A stretch of DNA of 64,000 bases, taken from the NCBI RefSeq assembly GCF_003122215.1, contig NZ_QEYD01000004.1, positions 124,001 to 188,000 of the forward strand, read 5' to 3'. Of this stretch, positions 24,965-34,167 are shown piece by piece. The DNA is from Pararhodobacter marinus. GTDB lineage: Bacteria; Pseudomonadota; Alphaproteobacteria; Rhodobacterales; Rhodobacteraceae. The position numbers and the translations under genes are program-made. The notes beneath the pieces were generated by a model. That model did no database searches, was not told the DNA's origin, and was given only the letters and a program-made list of their open reading frames with translations. The first letter of the stretch is position 1. The number at the start of each line of letters is the position of its first letter.

Positions 24965-27100
24965 TTATTCGGAATCGTCCTTGCTCTCGGTGATTTCCTC
25001 GCCGGTTTCCTGATCGACCATCTTCATCGCCAGACGCACCTTGCCGCGATCGTCGAAGCCCAGAAGCTTCACTTTCACTTCCTGGCCTTCCTTCAGCAGG
25101 TCCGACGGATGGTTCAGGCGCTTGTTGGCGATCTGCGACACGTGGACGAGACCGTCGCGCTTGCCGAAGAAGTTCACGAAGGCGCCGAAATCGACGATCT
25201 TCACCACGGTACCGGTGTAGATCTTGCCCGCTTCCGGCTCGGCCACGATCGAATAGATCATGTCGTGGGCCTTCTTGATCGCCTCGGCATCCGACGAGGC
25301 GATCTTGATCACGCCGTCATCGTTGATATCGACCTTGGCGCCCGAGGTTTCGACGATCTCGCGGATGACCTTGCCGCCCGAGCCGATCACTTCGCGGATC
25401 TTGTCGGTGGGGATGGTCATGGTCTCGATCTTCGGCGCGTACTGGCTGAAGCCCGAGGGGGCCGACAGGGACTTGCCCATCTCCCCCAGGATGTGCATCC
25501 GGCCGTCCTTGGCCTGCGCCAGGGCTTGCTCCATGATCTCGAAGGTGATGCCCGAGACCTTGATGTCCATCTGCAGCGAGGTGATGCCCGTTTCCGTGCC
25601 CGCGACCTTGAAGTCCATGTCGCCGAGGTGATCCTCGTCGCCGAGGATGTCGGTCAGCACCGCGAAGCGGCCGTCGTCTTCCAGGATCAGGCCCATCGCC
25701 ACGCCGGCGACCGGCGCTTTCAGCGGCACGCCCGCATCCATCATCGACAGCGAACCGCCGCAGACGGTGGCCATCGAGGACGAACCGTTCGATTCGGTGA
25801 TCTCGGACACCATGCGGATCGTGTAGGGGAAATCGGTGGCGGCGGGCAGGACGGCCTGCAGCGCGCGCCAGGCGAGTTTCCCGTGGCCGATCTCGCGGCG
25901 GCCCGGCGACCCCATGCGGCCCACTTCGCCGACCGAATACGGCGGGAAGTTGTAGTGCAGCAGGAAGTTCGACTTGTAGGTGCCGGTCAGGGCATCCACG
26001 AACTGCTCGTCATCGCCGGTGCCCAGCGTCGCCACGCAGAGCGACTGGGTTTCGCCCCGGGTGAACAGCGCCGACCCGTGCGCGCGCGGCAGGACCGAGG
26101 TTTCCGACACGATCGGGCGGATATCGGTCGTCGAGCGGCCGTCGATACGCGGGGCGCCGTTGATCACGTCACCGCGCAGGATCGAGGCTTCCAGCTTCTT
26201 CATCGCGGTGTCGAGCTGGCTGTCGGCCAGTTCTTCCTCGGTCAGCTGCGCCTTGATGGCGGCACGGGCTTCCGAGATCGCGTTGACGCGCTGTTGCTTG
26301 TCCTTGATGCCGAAGGCGGCGCGCATCTGCGTTTCGCCCAGTTCCTTGATGCGGGCCAGGATCGCCGAATAGTCGGGCGCTTCGAAGTCGAAGGGCTCTT
26401 TCGCGCATTCCTCGGCGAAGTCGATGATCAGGCCGATCACCGGCTGGTAGCTTTCATGCGCGAATTTCACCGCGCCCAGCATCTCGGCTTCCGACAGCTC
26501 GTAGGCTTCGGATTCGACCATCATCACCGCGTCGGCGGTGCCGGCCACGACCAGGTCCAGGCGCTGCTCGGGATTCTCGCGCAGCTTGACCATGTCGTCG
26601 CATTCGGGGTTCAGCACGTATTCGCCATCGACGAAGCCGACGCGCGCGGCGGCGATCGGGCCCATGAACGGCACGCCCGAAATGGTCAGCGCGGCCGAGG
26701 CGGCGATCATCGCGACGATGTCGGGCTCGTTCACCAGGTCATGCGACAGCACGGTGGTGACGACCAGCACTTCGTTCTTGAAGCCGTCGACGAAAAGCGG
26801 GCGGATCGGGCGGTCGATCAGGCGCGAGGTCAGCGTCTCTTTTTCCGAGGGACGGCCTTCACGCTTGAAGAAGCCACCGGGGATCTTGCCCGCGGCATAG
26901 GTGCGTTCCTGGTAATGGACGGTCAGCGGGAAGAAATCCTGACCCGGCTTGGGCGCCTTGGCAAAGGTCACGTTGGCCATGACCGAGGTCTCGCCCAGCG
27001 TGGCGATGACCGAGCCGTCGGCCTGACGGGCAACGCGCCCCGTTTCCAGCGTGAGCGTTTCCTGGCCCCACTGGATCGATTTCTTGGTGATATTGAACAT
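24965..27100 (-). CDS. pnp: Polyribonucleotide nucleotidyltransferase (PNPase)
   Basis: Predicted 711 residues. It is a phosphorolytic 3'-5' exoribonuclease, usually part of the RNA degradosome. Two RNase PH-like halves (about 1-230 and 315-545), linked by a helical domain, are followed by a KH domain ([20 protein letters not shown]) and an S1 domain ([20 protein letters not shown]). Length matches the family. An AGGAA stands before ATG 27100. In many bacteria pnp directly follows rpsO; here rpsO is 5.2 kb away with unrelated genes between. Confidence 0.98.
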   Translation of the reverse strand: MFNITKKSIQWGQETLTLETGRVARQADGSVIATLGETSVMANVTFAKAPKPGQDFFPLTVHYQERTYAAGKIPGGFFKREGRPSEKETLTSRLIDRPIRPLFVDGFKNEVLVVTTVLSHDLVNEPDIVAMIAASAALTISGVPFMGPIAAARVGFVDGEYVLNPECDDMVKLRENPEQRLDLVVAGTADAVMMVESEAYELSEAEMLGAVKFAHESYQPVIGLIIDFAEECAKEPFDFEAPDYSAILARIKELGETQMRAAFGIKDKQQRVNAISEARAAIKAQLTEEELADSQLDTAMKKLEASILRGDVINGAPRIDGRSTTDIRPIVSETSVLPRAHGSALFTRGETQSLCVATLGTGDDEQFVDALTGTYKSNFLLHYNFPPYSVGEVGRMGSPGRREIGHGKLAWRALQAVLPAATDFPYTIRMVSEITESNGSSSMATVCGGSLSMMDAGVPLKAPVAGVAMGLILEDDGRFAVLTDILGDEDHLGDMDFKVAGTETGITSLQMDIKVSGITFEIMEQALAQAKDGRMHILGEMGKSLSAPSGFSQYAPKIETMTIPTDKIREVIGSGGKVIREIVETSGAKVDINDDGVIKIASSDAEAIKKAHDMIYSIVAEPEAGKIYTGTVVKIVDFGAFVNFFGKRDGLVHVSQIANKRLNHPSDLLKEGQEVKVKLLGFDDRGKVRLAMKMVDQETGEEITESKDDSE

Positions 27101-27517
27101 TCAGTTTCCTCAAGGGAGCTCACCCGCCCCTGCGGGGCTCCCGTTCCTATGGCGGCCCCATTGCCGCCGACCCCTATCTCTCTGCATCACGCCGGGGTCG
27201 ATGCGTCACGTCACAGATGGATGCGGGCCATACAGGAAAACCGGGCTCATGGAAAGCCGTGACGTGTCGCGACCGCCCGGGTTCCGGCGGGCTTCGGTTC
27301 AGGGCAGGCGCGGCACGGTCGCCGCAGCGCGCGGGCCGGGAATCCGTTGATTGCCGGGCGGCGCCGGTTTAACCATGGTCACGCAGGCCCCGGGGTGATG
27401 GCGTCACCCCCTCGACCGGGCCCGCGCTCATCCTTCGAGATGAGGGATTGTCCTGTACGCCCGGATGAGATGCCGGGCGCTTCTCATCGCGTCCGGTCCT
27501 TTGACGAGGATGACCCG
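27101..27517. other. Divergent intergenic region between pnp and the creatinase gene
   Basis: Holds a hairpin-forming GGGAGC/GCTCCC pair (27114-27119 with 27137-27142) in the pnp leader just upstream of its ribosome-binding site, which could be a PNPase autoregulation element by analogy with enterobacteria (inference). No small gene or RNA gene could be supported in the rest. Confidence 0.4.
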
Positions 27518-28756
27518 ATGACGCCGCATCTTTCAACGGCCCCAACCGCGACCCCGCGCCCGCAGATCTTTGCCTGCCACAACGGCGACAAGGCGCCCTT
27601 GCCCTTCAGCGATATCGAATATGCCCGCCGCCTGTCGGCGCTGCGGGCGATCATGGGGCGGATGGACCTGCCCGCCGTACTGCTGACCTCGATGCACAAC
27701 ATCGCCTATTACTCGGGCTTTCTGTATTGCAGCTTCGGGCGGCCCTACGGACTGGTCGTGACGCAGGAAGACTGCACGCTCATCAGTGCCAATATCGACG
27801 GCGGTCAGCCGTGGCGGCGCAGTCATTGCGACAACCTGATCTATACCGACTGGCAACGCGACAATTTCTGGCGCGCGGTGGCGGTGCTGACCCCGGGCGC
27901 GGGGCGGCTGGGGATCGAGGGCGATCACCTGACGCTGAGCCTGCGCGCGACACTCGACGCGATGCTGGACGCGCCCGAGCTGGTCGATATCGCTCCGGCG
28001 ACGATGGCCGCGCGGATGGTGAAATCGCGCGAGGAGATCACCCTGATCCGCGAGGGGGCGCGCATCGCCGATCTGGGGGGCGCCGCGATCCGCGACGCGA
28101 TTGCCGAGGGCGTGCGCGAGATCGATGTCGCCATGGCCGGGCGCGACGCGATGGAGCGCGAGATCGCCCGCGCGCATCCCGACAGCGAACTCCGCGACAG
28201 CTGGGTGTGGTTCCAGTCGGGTCTGAATACCGACGGCGCGCATAACCCGGTAACGACCCGGGCGTTGCGGTGCGGGGATCTGCTGAGCCTGAATGCCTTT
28301 CCGATGATCTCGGGCTATTACACCGCGCTGGAGCGGACCCTGCATCTGGGCGAACCCGAGCCCGAGACCCTGCGGATCTGGCGCGCCAATGTCGCGGCGC
28401 ATGAACTGGGCCTGTCGCTGATCCGGCCCGGGATCTCCTGCGCGGCGATTTGCGACGAGTTGAACCGTTTCTTCGCGGAAGAGGGGCTCTTGCACTACCG
28501 CTCGTTCGGATACGGGCATTCCTTCGGCATCCTGAGCCATTACTATGGTCGCGAGGCCGGGCTGGAGCTGCGCGAGGATGTCGACACGGTGCTGGCGCCC
28601 GGCATGGTCGTGTCAATGGAGCCGATGCTGTGGCTGCCCGAGGGGACGCCCGGTGCCGGCGGCTACCGCGAGCATGACATCCTGGTGGTCGGCGAAAGCG
28701 GGGCCGAGAACATCACCGGCTTCCCCTACGGCCCCGAGGCGAACGTGATCGCCTGA
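27518..28756 (+). CDS. Creatinase (creatine amidinohydrolase), M24 'pita-bread' family
   Basis: Predicted 412-residue homodimeric hydrolase converting creatine to sarcosine and urea. Agreement with Pseudomonas creatinase (recalled) is extensive: FLYCSFGRPYGLVV, ANIDGGQPWRR, YTDWQRDNF, GLNTDGAHNPVTTR, GYYTALERTL, YGHSFGILSHYYGREAGLEL and EPMLWLPEGTPGAGGYREHD. The catalytic His (H242 here), E272, E368 and R345 fall at a constant offset of 10 from the classical numbering. It lacks the metal ligands of aminopeptidase P, as expected for the family. ATG 27518 has GAGGA 7 bases upstream. No sarcosine oxidase, creatininase or urease gene is nearby, so it is an orphan here. Confidence 0.94.
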   Translation: MTPHLSTAPTATPRPQIFACHNGDKAPLPFSDIEYARRLSALRAIMGRMDLPAVLLTSMHNIAYYSGFLYCSFGRPYGLVVTQEDCTLISANIDGGQPWRRSHCDNLIYTDWQRDNFWRAVAVLTPGAGRLGIEGDHLTLSLRATLDAMLDAPELVDIAPATMAARMVKSREEITLIREGARIADLGGAAIRDAIAEGVREIDVAMAGRDAMEREIARAHPDSELRDSWVWFQSGLNTDGAHNPVTTRALRCGDLLSLNAFPMISGYYTALERTLHLGEPEPETLRIWRANVAAHELGLSLIRPGISCAAICDELNRFFAEEGLLHYRSFGYGHSFGILSHYYGREAGLELREDVDTVLAPGMVVSMEPMLWLPEGTPGAGGYREHDILVVGESGAENITGFPYGPEANVIA

Positions 28757-28786
28757 GCCGGTCACCGCAGGCGGAACCGCGCGGCG

Positions 28787-29980
28787 TCAGCGTGCGAGCG
28801 TATCGAGCGGCAGGGTCAGGCGATGCCTGAGCGATGTCGCGTCGCGCGTCGTCTCGATCCGGCCCGCCAGCTGCGCGCTGACGGTCATCGCCAGCAGTTT
28901 CGAGCCGAAGCCGTGCGCGCGCGGGACGGAAGTGTCGGCGTCGGCGCTGAGGTCCGGGAGATTCCGCTCGATCCAGTCGACGATCAGGTCATCGCCGTCG
29001 GCATGCCACGAGACCTGAAGCAGCCCCTGCGGCGCGCGGTAGGACAGCGCGCCGTATTTCGCGGCATTCGTGGTCAGTTCGTGCAGCGCCAGCGTCAGCG
29101 CGGTGGACGCCTTCGGCCCCAGCGCCTGTTCGGGACCGGCCAGCGAGATGCGCTCGGGCCCGCTTGCATGGGGCATCAGCAGCGTGTGAAGCAGCGTGGC
29201 CAGCTCGGTGCCCTGTTCGGCGGGCCGGTCGGCATGGATCGCGGGCGCGATCAGGTCATGCGCGCGCGACAGCGACAGAAGCCGTTGATGCAGGTCGGTG
29301 GGGGATTCGCCCTGCGACTGGCTCATGCGGACGATGCCGGTGACGACCGAGAACAGGTTCTTCACCCGGTGGTTCAGCTCGTCGATCAGAAGCTGGCGTT
29401 CATCGAGCGAGTGACGCAGGGCGATTTCCGTCTCGACGATGGCGGCTAGGTCGCGCAGGTCGGTGAGTTGCTGGTCGGTCCAGTGATGCGGCCGCGTGTC
29501 GATCGCGCAGAACGAGCCCAGCACCGAGCCGTCGGGCGCATGGACCGGCACGCCCAGATAGGCGATGACGTTCAGGTCCCCCACCGCGCCGTTGCTGTGC
29601 AGAAGCGGATGCTCGCGCGCATCGTCGACCGCAAGCGCGCTGTCTTGCGAAATCACGTATTGGCAGAAGCTGTGGCTGAGTGGTGTCTGTGTCAGGCTCT
29701 GATCGAGTCCGGTTGCGGATTTGAAGAATTGCCGCCGCGCATCGACCAGCGACAGAAGCGAAATGGGCACGCCCAGAAGCCGGCTGGCCAGCCGCGAGGC
29801 GCGGTCGAACACGTCTTCGGGCAGGCTGTCCATCAGGCCGGTGCTGGCCAGTGCGGACAGGCGGTCCGGGTCGTTCAGCGCGGAGGCGTGATCGCGGCCC
29901 ACCGTATCGGGAAAGCGCTGCAGCGAGGGGGCGGGAAGGTCGGGCGTGGTCATCGGCGGCGTTTCTAACAGGCGGGGCAT
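28787..29980 (-). CDS. GAF domain-containing HWE/HisKA_2-type sensor histidine kinase
   Basis: Predicted 397 residues. A GAF domain (about residues 55-190, with VPISLLSLVDARRQFFKS and YLGVPVHAPDGSVLGSFCAID) precedes the HisKA_2 motif DELNHRVKNLFSVV with phospho-acceptor H204. Next comes the N-box LALHELTTNAAKYGALS and the W-x-E-like DWIERNLP typical of HWE kinases, then GFGSKLLAM. No membrane segment is present, so it senses a cytoplasmic signal. No response regulator is adjacent. The start is uncertain: ATG 29980 or ATG 29953; neither has a clear Shine-Dalgarno sequence. It faces the creatinase gene convergently. Confidence 0.88.
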   Translation of the reverse strand: MPRLLETPPMTTPDLPAPSLQRFPDTVGRDHASALNDPDRLSALASTGLMDSLPEDVFDRASRLASRLLGVPISLLSLVDARRQFFKSATGLDQSLTQTPLSHSFCQYVISQDSALAVDDAREHPLLHSNGAVGDLNVIAYLGVPVHAPDGSVLGSFCAIDTRPHHWTDQQLTDLRDLAAIVETEIALRHSLDERQLLIDELNHRVKNLFSVVTGIVRMSQSQGESPTDLHQRLLSLSRAHDLIAPAIHADRPAEQGTELATLLHTLLMPHASGPERISLAGPEQALGPKASTALTLALHELTTNAAKYGALSYRAPQGLLQVSWHADGDDLIVDWIERNLPDLSADADTSVPRAHGFGSKLLAMTVSAQLAGRIETTRDATSLRHRLTLPLDTLAR

Positions 29981-30136
29981 TCAGCGAAAAGGGTCAGCGC
30001 GCCCCGCGTGAGAGCTGCGCGGCAAGACATGCCGCGCCGGAACCGCCGGGATCCGGTCCCGGGGCGCCGTCGAGCACCTGGACAGAACATAGTTGCGCAA
30101 GGCGGCTGTCAAGTCGGCCGGCGCTGATCGGGGCGG

Positions 30137-31531
30137 TCAGCCCAGGTGGATCGTCGCCTCGGGATAGCGCAGCCGCGGCACGCTGCGGGTCGCCAGGAAG
30201 AAGCCCAGCGTCAGGGGTCCGACACGGCCCAGGAACATCACCAGGATGATCACTGCGCGACCGAAATCGTTGATCTCTCCGGTAAAGCCCCGCGACAGGC
30301 CGACCGTGCCGAAGGCTGACGAGACCTCGAAGGCGATGTCGAGGAAATGCCCGTCATGCGAGGCCGTCATCAGGAACACGGCGGTGAAGATCACCAGCAC
30401 CGAGATCGCCGTCAGCGCCATCACCTTCAGCACCTGTTCCAGCCCGATCGAGCGGCCGAAGGCGTGAAGCTGGGTCTGGCGGCGAAAGAAGGCGATGGTG
30501 GCCAGCAGCATGACCACGAAGGTCGTGACCTTGATCCCGCCGGCGGTCGAAGCCGGCCCGCCCCCCACCAGCATCAGCGAGATGAACAGCATCGCGGTGC
30601 TGTCATGGATCGCGCCGATATCGGTGGTGTTGAAGCCCGCCGTCCGCGTGGTGACGCCCTGAAACCAGCTCACCACCAGCTTCGCGCCGGCGCTGTCGAA
30701 CTGGCCCAGCGTGCCGGGATTGTTCCATTCCAGCACCGCGAAACAGGCCACCGACCACGGGATCAGGATGCCGGTGCCCAGCAGCATCACCTTGGTATGC
30801 AGCGTCCAGGCGCGGGCCGGGCGGGGGCCCATCACGTCTTGCAGCACGACATAGCCGATGCCGCCGATGATGAAGAGCGCGGGGATGACAAGGTTGACCA
30901 CCGGATCGGTCGCATAGCCCACCAGCCCGTCGCCGAAGGTCGAGAACCCGGCATTGTTGAAGGCCGAGATCGAGTGGAACAGCGCGGCCCATGCACCCTC
31001 GACCAGCCCCAGACGGGGCACGAAGGTCAGTGACAGGAACAGCGCGCCTGCCAGTTCGCAGACCACGACCACCCGCAGGATCACCGCCACCAGCCGGGTC
31101 AGGTGATGCAGCGTGTTGTGGTTGAGATCCTCGCGCAGGAAGACCTGTCCGGTGATGCCCAGCGGCATGCCCAGCGCGGCCAGGACCAGCACCGCGAAGG
31201 TCATCAGCCCCAGCCCGCCCAGCTGGATCAGCGCCATGATCACCGCCTGCCCGAACCATGTCATCGTCGTGCCCACGTCGAACACGACCAGCCCGGTCAC
31301 GGTCACCGCCGAGGTGGCGGTAAAGACCGCATCCCCCCAGGAAATCGGTACGTTGCGCGAAACGGGCAGCATGATCAGCGCCGCGCCCACCGCGATCAGC
31401 AGCGCGTAGAGCAGCGCCAGGATCAGCGGCGGCGGGAACCGCCCCAGCCAGAGCGTCAGCCGGCGCCAGAGCCGCGACCCGCGCAGAGAGGCGGGACGGC
31501 TGCCCCTTTCCCCCGGTCGAGCGGTTTTCAC
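30137..31531 (-). CDS. TrkH/KtrB family potassium uptake protein
   Basis: Predicted 464-residue membrane protein of the SKT superfamily; the length and the single-RCK partner favour the KtrB type. The four pore-loop glycines are visible as SAVTVTGLVVFD, FNNAGFSTFG, TTRTAGFNTTD and SAFGTVGLSRG, with many hydrophobic helices. The N-terminus is basic (first 25 residues). It overlaps the upstream RCK subunit by 4 bases (ATGA) and the two form an operon. K+ uptake, perhaps Na+-coupled, supports osmoregulation and pH control. Confidence 0.92.
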   Translation of the reverse strand: MKTARPGERGSRPASLRGSRLWRRLTLWLGRFPPPLILALLYALLIAVGAALIMLPVSRNVPISWGDAVFTATSAVTVTGLVVFDVGTTMTWFGQAVIMALIQLGGLGLMTFAVLVLAALGMPLGITGQVFLREDLNHNTLHHLTRLVAVILRVVVVCELAGALFLSLTFVPRLGLVEGAWAALFHSISAFNNAGFSTFGDGLVGYATDPVVNLVIPALFIIGGIGYVVLQDVMGPRPARAWTLHTKVMLLGTGILIPWSVACFAVLEWNNPGTLGQFDSAGAKLVVSWFQGVTTRTAGFNTTDIGAIHDSTAMLFISLMLVGGGPASTAGGIKVTTFVVMLLATIAFFRRQTQLHAFGRSIGLEQVLKVMALTAISVLVIFTAVFLMTASHDGHFLDIAFEVSSAFGTVGLSRGFTGEINDFGRAVIILVMFLGRVGPLTLGFFLATRSVPRLRYPEATIHLG

Positions 31532-32187
31532 AGCGAATCCCCGAATTTGCGCAGGTCGGGCCGTTTGCCTAGCACGATCAGCTTGTCATCGGTTTCCAGC
31601 ACCGAGTCCTCGTCCGCGTGGCGGAACTCCGAGCCCCGCATCACCCCCAGAAGCCGCAGGTCATGAGTCGTGCCCAGCCCCAGCGCGGTCAGGTGGCGCC
31701 CGGCCAGACGCTCGGGCACGACGATGTTCACCACGCTGAACCCGTTGCCGAGGCTCACGTAATCCTGCAGCGCCGGGTTGTTGAGCATCTGCGCGATATG
31801 GCGACCCATTTCCTGTTCGGGCTGGATGACGCGGTCGACGCCCAGCTTCGACAGGATGCGGTGATGCGCCTTGTTCGCGGCCTTGACCCAGATTTCGCTC
31901 AGGCCCATCAGCTTGAGGTTCATCACCGTCAGGATGCTGGATTCCAGATCGTCGCCGATCGCCACCAGCGCCACATCGTAGCGGTCGATCCCCGCCTCGC
32001 GCAGGGCGCCTTCGTCGGTGGTATCCAGAATGACGGCACTGGACAGGGTAGCGGTCATCTGGCTCACACGCCGGTCATCGAGATCCAGCCCGATCACCCG
32101 GTTGCCGAACCGCGCCAGCTCGGTGGCGACGGTACTTCCGAAAGCGCCCAGTCCGATCACGGCGAAACTGCGGGTTCCCCGGGCCAT
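31528..32187 (-). CDS. TrkA/KtrA-type RCK regulatory subunit of K+ transporter
   Basis: Predicted 219 residues: one RCK_N (GLGAFGSTVATELA dinucleotide-binding loop, DLDDR acidic switch, VKAANKAHHRIL) and one RCK_C (VPERLAGRHLTALGL). The single N/C unit and the size match KtrA; TrkA would be twice as long. It gates the adjacent KtrB by nucleotide binding. It is first in a two-gene operon. Confidence 0.92.
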   Translation of the reverse strand: MARGTRSFAVIGLGAFGSTVATELARFGNRVIGLDLDDRRVSQMTATLSSAVILDTTDEGALREAGIDRYDVALVAIGDDLESSILTVMNLKLMGLSEIWVKAANKAHHRILSKLGVDRVIQPEQEMGRHIAQMLNNPALQDYVSLGNGFSVVNIVVPERLAGRHLTALGLGTTHDLRLLGVMRGSEFRHADEDSVLETDDKLIVLGKRPDLRKFGDSL

Positions 32188-32275
32188 GTCACTTCTCCGC
32201 TGCGGAAACGAGCCGCACGCTGCGCCGCAGAAGTCCGGCTGTCAAGGGTGTCGCAGGGGGAGCCGTGAAAACGAA

Positions 32276-32299
32276 AACGCCCGCCGGAGGGCGGGCGTT
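32276..32299 (-). terminator. Intrinsic terminator of rpsO
   Basis: A 10-bp stem (32276-32285 with 32290-32299), GGAG loop, with As at 32274-32277 giving Us on the minus strand. It lies 20 bases past the S15 stop and separates rpsO from the ktr operon. Confidence 0.88.
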
Positions 32300-32319
32300 C
32301 TACGGGGTCTGTCGGGGGC

Positions 32320-32589
32320 TCAGCGGCGGATGCCGAGGCGGCCGATCAGGTCCTGATAGCGAGCGACATCTTTCGCCTTGAGGTAGTCCAGCAGTTTGCG
32401 GCGCTGGGCCACGAGCATCAGAAGGCCACGACGCGAGTGGTTGTCCTTCTTGTGGGTCTTGAAGTGCTCGGTCAGGGTGGTGATGCGCGAGGTCAGGATG
32501 GCAACCTGCACTTCGGGCGAACCGGTGTCGCCTTCCTTGGTGCCGAATTCCTTGATCAGACGCTGTTTTTCTTCGACGGTGATCGACAT
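32320..32589 (-). CDS. rpsO: 30S ribosomal protein S15
   Basis: Predicted 89 residues, the standard length, [20 protein letters not shown] start and GRRLGIRR-type end (IGRLGIRR). The core [19 protein letters not shown] is the S15 signature. It binds 16S rRNA early in assembly. ATG 32589 (not the ATG six codons earlier) is chosen since AGGAG lies 6 bases upstream. It is monocistronic, with a terminator; pnp does not follow directly. Confidence 0.97.
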   Translation of the reverse strand: MSITVEEKQRLIKEFGTKEGDTGSPEVQVAILTSRITTLTEHFKTHKKDNHSRRGLLMLVAQRRKLLDYLKAKDVARYQDLIGRLGIRR

Positions 32590-32862
32590 CGGGGTCTCCT
32601 GTGTCAAAGGGTTAAGGCGCAGGCCGGGATGTCGTCCAGCGCAGGCCCATGGAGGTTCCTGACCCCGGAAGCGGGGCGAGGATGCGCGCGTATAGGCGAT
32701 CGCCGGCCAAAGCGCAAACGGATTCGGCGGGCTGGCCGCGCGCTGGCGCGTTAACCAGCTTCTCAGGTTTCCGGTGATTTCGCGCCCGAAATCGCGTTTT
32801 GTTCAGGGTTGGCGGTTTGACTGCACCCCGCCCGGTATCGGTGCGGGCGTGAGGGTTTTGCG

Positions 32863-34008
32863 ATGTGGATGCTGCTGGGATTGCTGGGCGTTGCGGTCGC
32901 CGCGGGCGTGACCGACATGATGGTGCGGCCCGTCGATGCTGACACCGGCGATGCAGACGGCGCCGATTCCGACGCCGATGCGGGGCCGGGGCAGGACGAT
33001 GTCGGCGGCATGGCGGGCGGCGTGGCGGACGGGCAGGGCGATCTGTTGCTCTCGGCGCTGGACGATCCAGGCCTGGACGAGCCGGGCCTTGACGATCCCG
33101 ACGTGGACAATTCGGCGGAAGCCGGCGCCACGCCCGATCTCGTTTCCGATCCCGCGCCCGACCCGGATTCGGCTGGCGGACAGCCCACGCCCGGCACGTC
33201 CGACGCATATTCCGGCCCCGGCGGCGAAGGCGAGTTCGTCAGCTCCGACGACCCGCCGATCCCGCCTGCGGATGCCTATCTGCCACTGGGCGATGACGGG
33301 GACACCGTCGTCGGTGGCGAGGGGCTGGACACGATCCTCGGCGGCGCGGGCGATGACTGGCTGGACGGGCAGGGCGGGGAGGACAGCCTCGATGGCGGCA
33401 GCGGTGCGGACACCCTGCTGGGCGGCGGCGGCGACGACATCCTGACGGGTGATGACGGCGCGGACGATCTGCGCGGCGAGGGGGGCGACGACATCCTTGA
33501 CGGCGGCTCGGGCGCGGATTCGCTCAATGGCGGCGAGGGCGCGGATACACTCAACGGGGGCGAAGGCGCCGACACGCTCGAAGGCGGGTTGGGCGATGAT
33601 GCGCTCGATGGCGGCGAAGGGGGCGATCTTCTGATGGGGGGCGCCGGGAACGACAGTCTCGACGGCGGCCATGATCATGGCGAACGGGATTACCTGAACG
33701 GCGGCGACGGCGACGACTGGCTGCATCTGGGCGGCGACGACTGGGCCAGCGGCGGCGAGGGGCGCGATACCTTTGCCCTGGATCGCTGGCTGGAAGGCGG
33801 AAACCCCGCCGTGATCAGCGATTTCGAGCCGGGGCGCGACCAGATCTCGATCAGCTGGCCGGGCACCGGCGATGAGCCCGCTGTGACCACCGCGTACGAC
33901 GCCGAAAACGGCCTGCTGCGCATCTTTGTCAACGGTGAGCCCGTCGCGCTTCTGCACGGGATCGAGGCGCTGGGCGCGGACGATATCGTCCTGACCCCGG
34001 AAACCTGA
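32863..34008 (+). CDS. RTX (hemolysin-type calcium-binding) repeat protein
   Basis: Predicted 381 residues. The N-terminal helix [16 protein letters not shown] resembles a membrane anchor and is followed by an Asp/Pro-rich acidic linker. Residues 151-267 are 13 contiguous Gly-Gly-x-Gly-x-Asp nonapeptides (bases 33313-33663), then two imperfect ones. These bind Ca2+ as a beta-roll. The last 65 residues ([20 protein letters not shown] onward) resemble the C-terminal domain of type I secretion substrates. No protease, lipase or adhesin domain is present. The type I secretion ABC/HlyD pair at 42320-45317 is a candidate exporter. An N-terminal anchor is odd for such a substrate. Confidence 0.85.
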   Translation: MWMLLGLLGVAVAAGVTDMMVRPVDADTGDADGADSDADAGPGQDDVGGMAGGVADGQGDLLLSALDDPGLDEPGLDDPDVDNSAEAGATPDLVSDPAPDPDSAGGQPTPGTSDAYSGPGGEGEFVSSDDPPIPPADAYLPLGDDGDTVVGGEGLDTILGGAGDDWLDGQGGEDSLDGGSGADTLLGGGGDDILTGDDGADDLRGEGGDDILDGGSGADSLNGGEGADTLNGGEGADTLEGGLGDDALDGGEGGDLLMGGAGNDSLDGGHDHGERDYLNGGDGDDWLHLGGDDWASGGEGRDTFALDRWLEGGNPAVISDFEPGRDQISISWPGTGDEPAVTTAYDAENGLLRIFVNGEPVALLHGIEALGADDIVLTPET

Positions 34009-34167
34009 CATGCCGCTTCCCCGACCCGAAGCGCACTCTGCCGGGGCTCGCTCACCCGCCTGCGTCTCCTGGGCGCCCCTCCGCCGCAAAAGGATCCTCA
34101 TCGGCCGGAGCCCTTGACACGCCGCGAAAAAACACGCCGAACCTGCCCTATAGGCAAGGAAGCTTCG

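Noticed and set aside
24749-27262. A long open frame (837 codons) on the plus strand antisense to pnp
   Set aside because: It is the shadow of a GC-rich gene. pnp on the other strand has complete domains, while this translation is His/Arg/Gln/Asp-rich without domains.
33313-33663. Treating the RTX coding repeats as a DNA minisatellite or CRISPR
   Set aside because: The 27-base periodicity is the coding of nonapeptides, with divergent codons and no constant spacers.
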